DNA of 64,000 nt from Bacillus_BD oryzisoli_A (lineage in GTDB: Bacteria; Bacillota; Bacilli; Bacillales; Cytobacillaceae). A program made the position numbers and the translations under genes. The DNA lies in contig NZ_JBHZRC010000007.1 in the NCBI RefSeq assembly GCF_043641075.1, positions 1 to 64,000 of the forward strand, in the 5' to 3' direction. The notes below the pieces were generated by a model. The model saw nothing but the letters and a program-made list of their open reading frames with translations, was not told the DNA's origin and made no database searches. This document shows positions 52,095-60,951 of the stretch, piece after piece. Within the stretch, counting starts at the first letter, position 1; each line of letters starts with the position of its first letter.

Positions 52095-52154
52095 GGTGTC
52101 AGGCACCACAAAAAGACAAAATGTACATCATGTCCATAAGTGGTGCCTGACACC
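52095..52154 (-). terminator. GGTGTCAGGCACC hairpin after potD
   Basis: GGTGTCAGGCACCAC pairs with GTGGTGCCTGACACC. On the minus strand it is followed by TTTTTAGG. It lies 5 bp past the potD stop, so it likely ends the pot transcript. The inner stem is less perfect than in the other copies. Confidence 0.72.
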
Positions 52155-52159
52155 CGGTT

Positions 52160-53233
52160 CTATTTTGTATGCATTTTAAATTCAAGATAGAGCTCGTTAT
52201 AATACGAGAGCATTTTTTTACCAAGGTTTTCGTATACTTCAAGTCTTTCCGTCAGCTCTTCATCTGGATAAAAGCGTTTATCATTTACAACCTCTTCATC
52301 CAAATAATTTAGGGCCTCTTTATTTGGCGTTGAATAGCTGACATAGTCTGTATTTTGTGCTGCATTTTTTGGATCAAGCATGAAATTAATAAATTGATGT
52401 GCACCCTCTACATTTTTTGCTGTTTTTGGGATAACCATATTATCAAACCAAAGATTAGAACCCTCCTCTGGAACGACATAATCGAGCTTCTCATTTTCCC
52501 ACATTATATCTGCTGCATCACCCGACCAGACAATTCCGATAGCCGCTTCTTCATTCGCCATCAGAATTTTGATTTCATCCCCGACAATCGCCTTAATATT
52601 CGGGGTTAAGGTTTCAAGCTTTTCCTTTGCCTCAAGGAGATGTTCTTTATTTGTATCATTTAAGGAATAGTGCAGGCTATTTAAGCCAATCCCCATTGCT
52701 TCCCTTGCACCGTCAACCATTAATATTTCGTTCTTTAGCACAGGATTCCATAGATCATTCCATCCTTTAATCTCAAAATCTCCAAGGATTTCAGGATTAT
52801 ACACAATACCAACGGTCCCCCAGAAATATGGAATAGAATAACGATTTCCGGGATCAAAAGGAAGATCCATAAAGCGAGGATCTATGTATTTAAGATTTTT
52901 CAGCTTCGAGTGATCGAGCGGAATTAATAAATCCTCTTCCCTCATTTTTTCAATCATATATTCGGAAGGAACAGCCACATCATAGGAGGTCCCGCCCTGC
53001 TGAATTTTAGTCAGCATCGCTTCATTGGAATCAAAGGTTTCATAGATAACCTTTATGCCTGTTTCCTTTTCAAATTTTGCAATTAGCTCCTCATCGATAT
53101 AGTCACCCCAGTTAAAAACCGTCAGTGTATGATCTGAAGAATAGCCTTCTGTCGCATTTAATTTTGCAACAAGAAACATCAGCAGAAAGGATACAAGCAG
53201 TACTGCTATGAATAAACGAACGAGTTTTTTCAT
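52160..53233 (-). CDS. potD: Spermidine/putrescine-binding protein PotD
   Basis: A 357-residue polyamine-binding protein: LTVFNWGDYIDEELIAKFEKETG, IPYFWGTVGIVYNPEIL and AIGIVWSGDAADIMWEN are PotD motifs. The N-terminus has a hydrophobic stretch (FIAVLLVSFLLMFLVA) but no lipobox cysteine, so it may be held by an uncleaved helix rather than lipid. It overlaps potC by 4 bp. Confidence 0.93.
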   Translation of the reverse strand: MKKLVRLFIAVLLVSFLLMFLVAKLNATEGYSSDHTLTVFNWGDYIDEELIAKFEKETGIKVIYETFDSNEAMLTKIQQGGTSYDVAVPSEYMIEKMREEDLLIPLDHSKLKNLKYIDPRFMDLPFDPGNRYSIPYFWGTVGIVYNPEILGDFEIKGWNDLWNPVLKNEILMVDGAREAMGIGLNSLHYSLNDTNKEHLLEAKEKLETLTPNIKAIVGDEIKILMANEEAAIGIVWSGDAADIMWENEKLDYVVPEEGSNLWFDNMVIPKTAKNVEGAHQFINFMLDPKNAAQNTDYVSYSTPNKEALNYLDEEVVNDKRFYPDEELTERLEVYENLGKKMLSYYNELYLEFKMHTK

Positions 53234-54033
53234 TTTCGTACCCCCATTCGTGAGATGCGGCCGTAATGTTTATTAATAAAGTAATATCCCACCACGAGTA
53301 ACATCGTAAATAGAAACAATAAAGTTGATAATGCGTTAATATTTAATGACACACCTCGTCTTGCCATTGAATAAATTTCCACCGATAATGTTGTAAATCC
53401 ATTTCCTGTCACAAAAAACGTAACAGCAAAGTCATCGAGCGAATAGGTTAGAGCCATAAAGAAACCAGCAAAGATCCCTGGAGTAATATAAGGAATGGTC
53501 ACCTTAGTCAGAACATCTAAACGGCTGGCCCCAAGGTCCCGCGCTGCATCCACTAAGCTTGGACTCATTTCCTGTATCTTTGGCAGAACCATAATGACGA
53601 CAATCGGAACACTAAAGGCAATATGTGATAATAGAACGGACGTAAAACCAAGCTTAATTCCCAGCAAGGTAAACGTAATTAAAAAAGAAGCACCGATGAT
53701 AACATCTGGACTAACAATCAATACATTATTTAAAGATAATAGTGTATTCTGCATGTATCTATTCTTCACATATGCTATCCCAAGCGCACCAATCACGCCA
53801 ACAATCGTTGATATCGCAGCCGATAGCAGTGCGATAATAATCGTATTTAATACAATAATCAATAATCTCGTATCGCCGAAAAGCTCTTTATACCAATCTA
53901 AGGTAAAGCCTTCAAAATCATGCATCGTGCCGCCGCTGTTAAACGAATAAAAAATCAAATAAAAGATCGGGGCATATAAAATGAAAAAGACAATAAATAA
54001 GTATAGATGTGACAGCTTAGTAAATTTCCTCAT
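53230..54033 (-). CDS. potC: Spermidine/putrescine ABC transporter permease PotC
   Basis: A 267-residue permease with six helices and the EAA-type loop DAARDLGASRLDVLTKVTIPYITPGI. SLDDFAVTFFVTGNGFTTLSVEIYSM is PotC-like. It starts directly after potB. Confidence 0.94.
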   Translation of the reverse strand: MRKFTKLSHLYLFIVFFILYAPIFYLIFYSFNSGGTMHDFEGFTLDWYKELFGDTRLLIIVLNTIIIALLSAAISTIVGVIGALGIAYVKNRYMQNTLLSLNNVLIVSPDVIIGASFLITFTLLGIKLGFTSVLLSHIAFSVPIVVIMVLPKIQEMSPSLVDAARDLGASRLDVLTKVTIPYITPGIFAGFFMALTYSLDDFAVTFFVTGNGFTTLSVEIYSMARRGVSLNINALSTLLFLFTMLLVVGYYFINKHYGRISRMGVRK

Positions 54034-54837
54034 TTACTGCCCCCTCCTTTTCCTGCCCGTAACCATCATAATAATAAACATCGCTAATATCAGAAAGACC
54101 GCTATAGTGGAACCCATTCCCCAATCCTGCGTGACAAGGAAATGCTGTTCAATTGCCGTTCCAAGTGTAATTACGCGATTTCCTGCAATTAATCTAGTAA
54201 GCATGAATAACGATAGTGCAGGAATAAACACAACCTGGCAGCCCGATTTAACCCCGTCCAGTGTCAGTGGAAAAATAACACGTCTAAATGTTGTCCATTT
54301 TGATGCCCCTAAATCCCTTGATGCGTCAAGTAAGGTTGGATTCAGCTTTTCCAACGCATTGAATATCGGTAAAATCATAAAGGGGATAAAAATATAAACC
54401 GATACAAAGACAAAGCTAAAATCAGTGAACAATATTTGCTTTGCTCCAATCCCAATGATCTCCAGAATGCTGTTTGTTACACCATAGGCTCCAAAAATAC
54501 CCAAAAAAGCATAAGCCTTTAAAAGTAAATTGATCCAGGATGGCAAAATAATTAATAAAAGCCATAATTGTTTATTCTTTGTCTTTGTTAAAAAATAAGC
54601 TGTCGGATATCCGATTAACAAGGAAAAGGCAGTTATTAAAAAAGCATACCAAAATGAGCTTACAGTCATCTTTAAATAGACCGGCGTAAAAAACTTTACA
54701 TAATTATCTAACGTAATATGACCTTCAATATCAACAAAGGAATAGTAAAGTACAAGGATAATCGGAGCTACAACGAATAAAGCAATCCAAAATACATATG
54801 GAATGATATAAAAATTGCGTGTATGCTGATTATTCAT
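54034..54837 (-). CDS. potB: Spermidine/putrescine ABC transporter permease PotB
   Basis: A 267-residue permease, paired with PotC. Six helices, EAA loop DASRDLGASKWTTFRRVIFPLTLDGV, and VITLGTAIEQHFLVTQDWGMGS. I use the ATG at 54837, which overlaps the potA stop by 8 bases (ATGAATAA); the frame is open to 54891. Confidence 0.94.
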   Translation of the reverse strand: MNNQHTRNFYIIPYVFWIALFVVAPIILVLYYSFVDIEGHITLDNYVKFFTPVYLKMTVSSFWYAFLITAFSLLIGYPTAYFLTKTKNKQLWLLLIILPSWINLLLKAYAFLGIFGAYGVTNSILEIIGIGAKQILFTDFSFVFVSVYIFIPFMILPIFNALEKLNPTLLDASRDLGASKWTTFRRVIFPLTLDGVKSGCQVVFIPALSLFMLTRLIAGNRVITLGTAIEQHFLVTQDWGMGSTIAVFLILAMFIIMMVTGRKRRGQ

Positions 54838-55933
54838 CTTCATTCTCACCATATGCCTCAAGGCGTTTATCAAAGTCTTCTTCACTTTCACCTAGACGCA
54901 TGACATGAATTGCCTCCGGTTCAAAGTAAAGTCCAATTTTATCACCGACATTTGCTTTTTTTGTAGAGTGGACGAGCCATTCATTCCCATCATAATCGTA
55001 ACAGCAAATTTCATAATGAACGCCGCGAAATAACTGTGAATCCACCTGAACCTGGAACTGTCCTTGCATAGGAGTTGTGATTTCTAAATCCTCCGGTCGT
55101 ATCACGATCTCAACTGGTTCATTATCATTAAAGCCTTTATCGACACATTCAAATCGTTTCCCTGTAAACTCCACAAGACAATCACGTATCATCGTCCCCG
55201 AAACAATATTCGACTCCCCAATAAAATCAGCAACAAATCGATTAATTGGTTCATCATAAATATCAGTAGGTGTGCCGCTTTGCTCAATTTTCCCGTTATT
55301 AATGACAAAGATTTCATCCGACATGGCCAAGGCCTCTTCTTGATCATGTGTAACAAAAATGAAGGTGATTCCTAGGCGACGCTGTAATTCCCTCAGTTCA
55401 TATTGCATTTCGGTACGTAGTTTTAAATCAAGGGCTGACAATGGTTCATCAAGAAGAATAATCTTTGGCTCATTAACGATCGCTCTTGCAATAGCTACCC
55501 TTTGCCGCTGTCCACCTGACATTTCATTAATTTCTCTATTCTCAAAACCAGCAAGATTAACAAACCGTAAAGCTTCCATTACCTTATTCGTAATCTCGGC
55601 GTTATTCATTTTTTTAATCCGTAAACCAAACGCAATATTTTCAAATACGTTTAAATGTGGAAATAGTGCGTAATCCTGAAACACAGTGTTAACCTGGCGT
55701 TTATTAGCAGGAACATCGTTAATGACCTGGTTATTAAAATAAATGTTGCCCGCTGATGGTTCAATGAAGCCTGCTATCAATCGTAGAATGGTCGTTTTCC
55801 CGCAACCCGATGGTCCTAATAAGGTATAGAACTTCCCTTTTTCAATTTCAAAACTTACATTATGTAAAACAGGGGGGGCATTCTCATATTGTTTTGTTAC
55901 TTTTTCAAAACGAATAATGGTTTGATCTTTCAT
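54830..55933 (-). CDS. potA: Spermidine/putrescine ABC transporter ATPase PotA
   Basis: A 367-residue ABC ATPase: Walker A LLGPSGCGKTT, Q-loop VFQDYALFPHLNVFENIAFGL, signature MSGGQRQRV, Walker B IILLDEPLSALD, and a C-terminal TOBE domain from about 240 (ESNIVSGTMI, EIVIRPEDLEI). First gene of potABCD. AAAGGAGC precedes the ATG. Confidence 0.95.
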   Translation of the reverse strand: MKDQTIIRFEKVTKQYENAPPVLHNVSFEIEKGKFYTLLGPSGCGKTTILRLIAGFIEPSAGNIYFNNQVINDVPANKRQVNTVFQDYALFPHLNVFENIAFGLRIKKMNNAEITNKVMEALRFVNLAGFENREINEMSGGQRQRVAIARAIVNEPKIILLDEPLSALDLKLRTEMQYELRELQRRLGITFIFVTHDQEEALAMSDEIFVINNGKIEQSGTPTDIYDEPINRFVADFIGESNIVSGTMIRDCLVEFTGKRFECVDKGFNDNEPVEIVIRPEDLEITTPMQGQFQVQVDSQLFRGVHYEICCYDYDGNEWLVHSTKKANVGDKIGLYFEPEAIHVMRLGESEEDFDKRLEAYGENEDE

Positions 55934-56244
55934 CCCAATGCTCCTTTCAGTTAAAAATATTCTTCTATAATAAAAACTAATTTATATAGCTCGAATCACA
56001 ACTTCTATCCTAAGACTTATATTATTATAGGTGAAGTCTTAATAGAATGAATAACAAAACTAAAAAAAGTTTTTATAAAATAACATTATATTTTTTTATA
56101 GTTTTTACAGGGAGTGTCAAATTTAAAATGTACGGTATATCTTTAGAAAATAGGCAATCTATAAACTGTGAAATATTTTCAAAAAAAGTTTGACAATTTT
56201 GTGAATTTTTTGAATAATATAAACATATAAAGGAGGTCGTTCTG
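55934..56244. other. Intergenic region between potA and the small membrane protein gene
   Basis: About 310 AT-rich bases between divergent genes. It has a candidate promoter for the plus-strand gene at 56190-56218 and no coding sequence I can support. Confidence 0.5.
56190..56218 (+). promoter_or_regulatory. Candidate promoter for the small membrane protein gene
   Basis: TTGACA at 56190-56195 is followed 17 bases later by AATAAT (56213-56218). It lies close to the AAGGAGG site, so the leader would be very short. Confidence 0.4.
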
Positions 56245-56517
56245 ATGAATACACGTTTGAAAATATTAAATGCAACAAAATTTACTGGCAGTTCTACATT
56301 ACTTATAGGTATGATGATTCTTTTATATGGTATTGTAAGCGGCTTCAACTCAGTGATCGGGATTGGGGTAGGAACGATTGTTGGTGCAATTTTTATTTTT
56401 CTTATGGGAATGTTCTTCATTGCGACGGAGGAAATGGTAGAGAATACCTTCAAAGGGATTGAAATAAACCCAATTAATCCAATTAAATCAAGTAAAGTCG
56501 TTTACTTAAAAAGATAG
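56245..56517 (+). CDS. Small two-helix membrane protein, unknown function
   Basis: A 90-residue protein with two hydrophobic helices (about residues 15-32 and 38-60) joined by a glycine-rich turn (GFNSVIGIGVGTIVGA). I do not recognise the family. AAAGGAGG lies at an ideal distance before the ATG, and the gene has its own hairpin terminator, so it is probably real. It is convergent with the qox operon. Confidence 0.72.
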   Translation: MNTRLKILNATKFTGSSTLLIGMMILLYGIVSGFNSVIGIGVGTIVGAIFIFLMGMFFIATEEMVENTFKGIEINPINPIKSSKVVYLKR

Positions 56518-56522
56518 CAATA

Positions 56523-56562
56523 CAAGAAAGAGAGTGCCGATACCGACACCCTCTTTCTGTAC
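56523..56562. terminator. Two-way terminator between the small gene and qoxD
   Basis: AGAAAGAGAGTGCCG pairs with CGACACCCTCTTTCT between convergent genes. T-runs are short, so the strength is uncertain. Confidence 0.6.
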
Positions 56563-56564
56563 TA

Positions 56565-56846
56565 TTACATATCCCAAAGGAAAATGAGTAATGAACCGAA
56601 AATGGTTACTAAAGCAATAGCCATCATAAAGTAAACATTACCATAGATAGACCATTTATCCTCTGTTTCACCAGCGTGCATGAATACAACTAGCTGCAGC
56701 AACGCTTGAACAAATGCTGTAATAAGCAATACAGTCATTCCAGCTGCAAAAGATAGATCCAAGAAATATACGGCAAGGGCCGCTGCTGTGAGAATTAACG
56801 AGAAGACAAAGCCCACTATTTGCTTTCGTGGAAATAGTTCACTCAT
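56565..56846 (-). CDS. qoxD: Quinol oxidase subunit IV QoxD
   Basis: A 93-residue protein with three membrane helices (IVGFVFSLILTAAALAVYFL, ...AFVQALLQLVVFMH, ...MAIALVTIFGSLLIFLW). It follows qoxC by 2 bases. It is shorter than B. subtilis QoxD because it lacks the histidine-rich tail. I use the ATG at 56846 (MSELFPRKQ); the frame is open further. Confidence 0.9.
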   Translation of the reverse strand: MSELFPRKQIVGFVFSLILTAAALAVYFLDLSFAAGMTVLLITAFVQALLQLVVFMHAGETEDKWSIYGNVYFMMAIALVTIFGSLLIFLWDM

Positions 56847-56848
56847 TA

Positions 56849-57445
56849 TTACATCATTCCTTTCAAGTAGATGAAGCTGAAGATAAAGATCCAAACTACA
56901 TCTAGGAAGTGCCAGTAAAGCGAGAAAATAAATGATTTATTCGCTGTTTCAGGAGTTAAGCCGCGCTTCTTCACCTGCATGATGATAGAAATACCCCAGA
57001 ATAAACCAAACGTAACGTGTGCCCCGTGAGTTCCTAATGTTGTCATTAGAGCCGCAGTGAACGCACTTGTTTGTAATGTAGCACCTTCGTGAATGTACGT
57101 TACAAACTCATCAATCTCAAGTCCTAAGAATGCTAAGCCAAGAACTAAGGTAATAGCAAAGAATGTCATCATTGCTTTTTTATTACCGATACGCATCGCA
57201 TGGATACCAAGACCAATCACAAAGCTACTTGTTAAAAGGATAAAGGTTTCAGCTAAAACTGGAGCAATTTCAAAAATCTCTGCCCCATTAGGACCGCTGC
57301 CCGTTCTGTTTTCTAATACAAAAAAGACTGTGAAAAGTGTTGCGAAAAGCATAATCTCGGCTCCAAGGAAAACCCAGAAGCCATAGATATTTAATCTACC
57401 TTGTCCCGAACTGTATTCAAGAGGTTGCGTGTGATCTACATGCAT
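56849..57445 (-). CDS. qoxC: Quinol oxidase subunit III QoxC
   Basis: A 198-residue subunit III with five membrane helices: NIYGFWVFLGAEIMLFATLF, FILLTSSFVIGLGIHAM and TTLGTHGAHVTFGLFWG. The Glu in helix III of larger oxidases and HxxHV pattern are present (HGAHV). Its ATG overlaps the qoxB stop by one base. Confidence 0.93.
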   Translation of the reverse strand: MHVDHTQPLEYSSGQGRLNIYGFWVFLGAEIMLFATLFTVFFVLENRTGSGPNGAEIFEIAPVLAETFILLTSSFVIGLGIHAMRIGNKKAMMTFFAITLVLGLAFLGLEIDEFVTYIHEGATLQTSAFTAALMTTLGTHGAHVTFGLFWGISIIMQVKKRGLTPETANKSFIFSLYWHFLDVVWIFIFSFIYLKGMM

Positions 57446-59391
57446 TAGTTAGCCCCCCTTAATTTATCTTCCGTCTCATGAATCTCCTCTGCAGAGATGT
57501 AACGTCCATGATCATTTTCGAATGAACGGTACGCCATGCAAGCGAAGATACCAAGTGTTGCAATAATTAATAATGGCCAGATGGCAAATACAAATGAGAA
57601 GCCCCATACGAAGAAAATAGAACACATAATAAACGGTAATCCGCTGTTATTAGGCATGTGAATTTTCTCTATTTCATTCGGGAATAAAACATGCTTGTTT
57701 TTCTTAGCATCCCAGAACGGCTGAGATGAATGAACCTGTGGTTCAACAGCAAAGTTATATTCAGGAACTGGTGTATGTGTAGCCCATTCTAGAGTACGTG
57801 CATCCCATGGATCTGATCCGATATTTCTTGAAGCATAACGAACACTGTAATATACGTTGTACACGATTAAAGCGAACGCAATCGCCATAATTCCTGCACC
57901 AACGAAGGAAAGCATATTCAATGGACCGAAGCCAGTTGCTTCAGAGTATGTGTACATACGACGAGCTTGGCCGTCTAAACCAGTAATATACATTGGGAAG
58001 AATGCAAGAACGAAACCGATTGACATCAACCAGAATGTCCATTTCCCAATTCTTTCATTTAACATGAATCCGAACATCTTAGGCCAATAATACGTTAAAC
58101 CAGCAAGCATTGCGTAAACAACACCAGGGATAATTGTATTATGGAAGTGTGCTACTAAGAACATTGTATTGTGGTATTGGTAGTCAGCTGCTGACATCGC
58201 AAGCATAACCCCTGTAACCCCACCAATTGTAAATAATGGAATAAATCCTAATGAATATAACATTGGAACGGTAAAACGAATTTTCCCTTTCCAAAGCGTG
58301 AATAACCAGTTAAAAATCTTGACTCCTGTTGGAACAGCAATCGCCATTGTTGTAATAGAGAAGAAGCTGTTTGAAAGTGCTCCTTGACCCATTGTGAAGA
58401 AGTGGTGAGCCCATACAACACAGGAAAGAGCCGAAATAACAACCATTGACGCAACCATTGACTTATAACCATATAGGTTTCTACCTGAGAAAGTAGAAAT
58501 GATTTCACTATAAATACCGAAGGCAGGAAGGATCAAGATATATACCTCAGGGTGTCCCCATACCCAGAACAGGTTGGCCCAAAGCATATCCATACCGCCG
58601 TTTGTTGTTGTAAAGAAGTGTGTTCCAAATAAACGGTCCATCGTTCCCATTGCAAGTGCTACTGTGATAACTGGGAAAACAGTGACGATGATCAAGTTTG
58701 CAACCAATGTAGACCAAGTAAACATTGGCATCTTCATTAATGTCATGCCAGGTGCTCTCATTTTCATGATGGTCGTAATCATGTTAATACCCGTCATCAA
58801 GGAACCAATACCAGATATCTGAATCGCAATCATATAATAGTTTGTTCCGACAGATGTACTGAAATCATTACCTGCCAGTGGGAAATAAGATGTCCAGCCT
58901 GCGTCAGGTGATCCACCAACAACGAAGGAAATGTTAAATAACATGGCTCCCATAAAGAATAACCAGAAGCTGATTGCATTTAATCGCGGAAATGCAACGT
59001 CGCGTGCACCAATTTGTAGTGGTACAACATAGTTCATGAATGCGAAAATGAATGGCATAGCCATGAACATAATCATTACAACACCATGTGTTGAGAAAAC
59101 CTCATTATAGTGCTGTGCATCAAGAAGCTTACTATCCGGTGTAGCTAATTGTGCACGCATCATAATTGCGTCTACGCCGCCGCGGAAAAGCATCAATAAT
59201 GCAGAAAGCATATACATAATACCGATACGTTTATGGTCAACTGTTGTTAACCACTCACGCCATAAATAACCCCATTTTTTAAAATAGGTTAAGCCTGCAA
59301 TAATAGCAATTACAGTAAGACCAATGGCAACCATCGATGCATAAATCGCAGGACTTGGATGTGGCACGGCAAATCGTTCAAAGAATTCCAT
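57445..59391 (-). CDS. qoxB: Cytochrome aa3/bo3-type quinol oxidase subunit I QoxB
   Basis: A 648-residue haem-copper subunit I with about 15 helices. It has the low-spin haem His in FSTHGVVM, HPEVYILILPAFGIYSE with the Cu-linked His and Tyr, the HH pair in VVWAHHFFTMG, and LVAHFHNTIIPG with the other haem ligands. The HFHN form is that of E. coli CyoB, whereas B. subtilis QoxB has HFHY as I recall. It pumps protons while reducing oxygen with menaquinol. I use the ATG at 59391; the frame is open to 59427. Confidence 0.94.
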   Translation of the reverse strand: MEFFERFAVPHPSPAIYASMVAIGLTVIAIIAGLTYFKKWGYLWREWLTTVDHKRIGIMYMLSALLMLFRGGVDAIMMRAQLATPDSKLLDAQHYNEVFSTHGVVMIMFMAMPFIFAFMNYVVPLQIGARDVAFPRLNAISFWLFFMGAMLFNISFVVGGSPDAGWTSYFPLAGNDFSTSVGTNYYMIAIQISGIGSLMTGINMITTIMKMRAPGMTLMKMPMFTWSTLVANLIIVTVFPVITVALAMGTMDRLFGTHFFTTTNGGMDMLWANLFWVWGHPEVYILILPAFGIYSEIISTFSGRNLYGYKSMVASMVVISALSCVVWAHHFFTMGQGALSNSFFSITTMAIAVPTGVKIFNWLFTLWKGKIRFTVPMLYSLGFIPLFTIGGVTGVMLAMSAADYQYHNTMFLVAHFHNTIIPGVVYAMLAGLTYYWPKMFGFMLNERIGKWTFWLMSIGFVLAFFPMYITGLDGQARRMYTYSEATGFGPLNMLSFVGAGIMAIAFALIVYNVYYSVRYASRNIGSDPWDARTLEWATHTPVPEYNFAVEPQVHSSQPFWDAKKNKHVLFPNEIEKIHMPNNSGLPFIMCSIFFVWGFSFVFAIWPLLIIATLGIFACMAYRSFENDHGRYISAEEIHETEDKLRGAN

Positions 59392-59483
59392 CCTTTTATG
59401 ACTCCTTTCGGGAATTATACTACTCAATTAAACTATTTCATGTGAATTTCTTACGTAACTATCTTAAAGCTTTATAACGGCTA

Positions 59484-60401
59484 TTACTTGTGTTCTGAAT
59501 GTTCTCCGTTCATATCCATACCTTCTGTATGACCCTCATGTGATTCTTCAGAATCAGTTGTTTCAGTTGACTCATGGTCATGCTCTGGTGCTGGAGAGAA
59601 ATCTAAGTGTGTACCAGTGAACGTCATTTGTCCTAAATGACCTGGTTCTAATAATTTATCAAATTCATCCTCTGTAATAGGATCTGCTGTTTCATGTACT
59701 TCCTCTACCCAATCATCAAAATCCTTTTGAGACATTGCTGTAACATTGAATATATTCTCAGCAGTTCCTTTACCACTGAAGTTAGCATTACGGCCCATCA
59801 TTTCACCTGGCTCATCAGCAGCTAAGTGCAATGTCGTCACCATATCTGACATCGCATATTTTTGTCCGCCAAGTTGAGGAATCCAGAAGCTTGTAATTGG
59901 ACCAAACGAATATAATTTAAACTCCACTGGACGATCAGTTGGAATGTATAGGTAGTTAACTGTTTCAACATCCTCTTCAGGATAGCTGAAATGCCATTTC
60001 CAATCTGATGATGATGCATAAATAACTAACGGTTCTTTGTCTTCATATTTTTGCGGTGTTGCTTCAACAATGTAGTTACTTTGAACAGAAACAAATGAGA
60101 AGTATGCAACGATTATAATTGGAACACCAACACAAATTGCTTCCACCCATGGATTTCCTTCAATGTGAGGCGGTTCATAGTCAGGACTCTGCTTTGACGC
60201 TCGATACTTAATCAACACATAAATTAAAATAGCGAAAACAATGATAACGATAAATGACATGATGCCGATGGAAAGCATAATATCCCTTGCTTGCCTTTCA
60301 GCTTGAGGTCCTTTTGGATCCAGGACCATCAACGGCTCACATCCTGTAAGTATTGTGGCAATAGTGATAATAAACATAAATAAAGCCGATTTAATTTTCA
60401 T
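59484..60401 (-). CDS. qoxA: Quinol oxidase subunit II QoxA
   Basis: A 305-residue lipoprotein. Residues 1-20 are a signal peptide with lipobox ILTGC (C20), followed by two helices (LSIGIMSFIVIIVFAILIYVLI and GVPIIIVAYFSFVSV). The cupredoxin domain has DWKWHFSYPEEDVETVNYL and WIPQLGGQKYAM but lacks the CuA cysteines, as expected for a quinol rather than cytochrome c oxidase. The C-terminus is rich in His, Glu and Thr. First gene of qoxABCD. Confidence 0.95.
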   Translation of the reverse strand: MKIKSALFMFIITIATILTGCEPLMVLDPKGPQAERQARDIMLSIGIMSFIVIIVFAILIYVLIKYRASKQSPDYEPPHIEGNPWVEAICVGVPIIIVAYFSFVSVQSNYIVEATPQKYEDKEPLVIYASSSDWKWHFSYPEEDVETVNYLYIPTDRPVEFKLYSFGPITSFWIPQLGGQKYAMSDMVTTLHLAADEPGEMMGRNANFSGKGTAENIFNVTAMSQKDFDDWVEEVHETADPITEDEFDKLLEPGHLGQMTFTGTHLDFSPAPEHDHESTETTDSEESHEGHTEGMDMNGEHSEHK

Positions 60402-60951
60402 ACGAGTACCCCTTTCTTTGAAAGTATTAATATATTTTTCTTACATTAAGCAATGCTTATAAGCTTCCGTTCAAATAAATGCAGATAACATATTATCGAC
60501 TAATTTTTTTCTGTTTTTGTGATTTTAGTCACTGTCACTGAATTTATTTTTTGGTAGTTCACATTAATCATATTAACACGATAACAACATAATTATCCTA
60601 AGGTAATTGTTACAAATTTAGTAAGGTATTTTTTTCCAATTAATTTACTAACTGATTTTCTCTCCTCCCTATAAAAAAGCTAAATCAATAAAGAAAACCC
60701 TTCCAATTAATTACTAGAATAGATAATAGTCTATCAATCTTTAGTAAAAACTAATATTTCTAGAAAAATATTCTAGTATATGGATATTTTTACTAACACT
60801 ATTAAAACAGAAAATTTCCAAAAAGGGAAGTAATTTACTTAATGTAATTAACTTATTTTTGGTGAAAAAGAAAAATACACGAAAAAGGTAAGAAGCTATT
60901 CCTTTGGAACAGCTTCTTACCTTTTTCGTGTATTTCAAAACCATATTTCTT
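60402..60951. other. Intergenic region upstream of qoxA and downstream of the AarF gene
   Basis: About 550 AT-rich bases with no supported gene. A long inverted repeat at 60875-60933 ends the AarF-family gene. The qox promoter must lie near 60410-60650, but I cannot pick one hexamer pair with confidence. Confidence 0.5.
60875..60933 (-). terminator. Strong long-stem terminator after the AarF-family gene
   Basis: A 23-base arm starting ATACACGAAAAAGG and ending AGAAGCT pairs perfectly with its reverse complement (AGCTTCT...TTTTTCGTGTAT) around a 13-base loop. It lies about 20 bp past the stop codon. Confidence 0.8.

Noticed and set aside
56073..56453. 126-residue minus-strand frame
   Set aside because: It is antisense to the small membrane protein gene, which has a better ribosome binding site and terminator.
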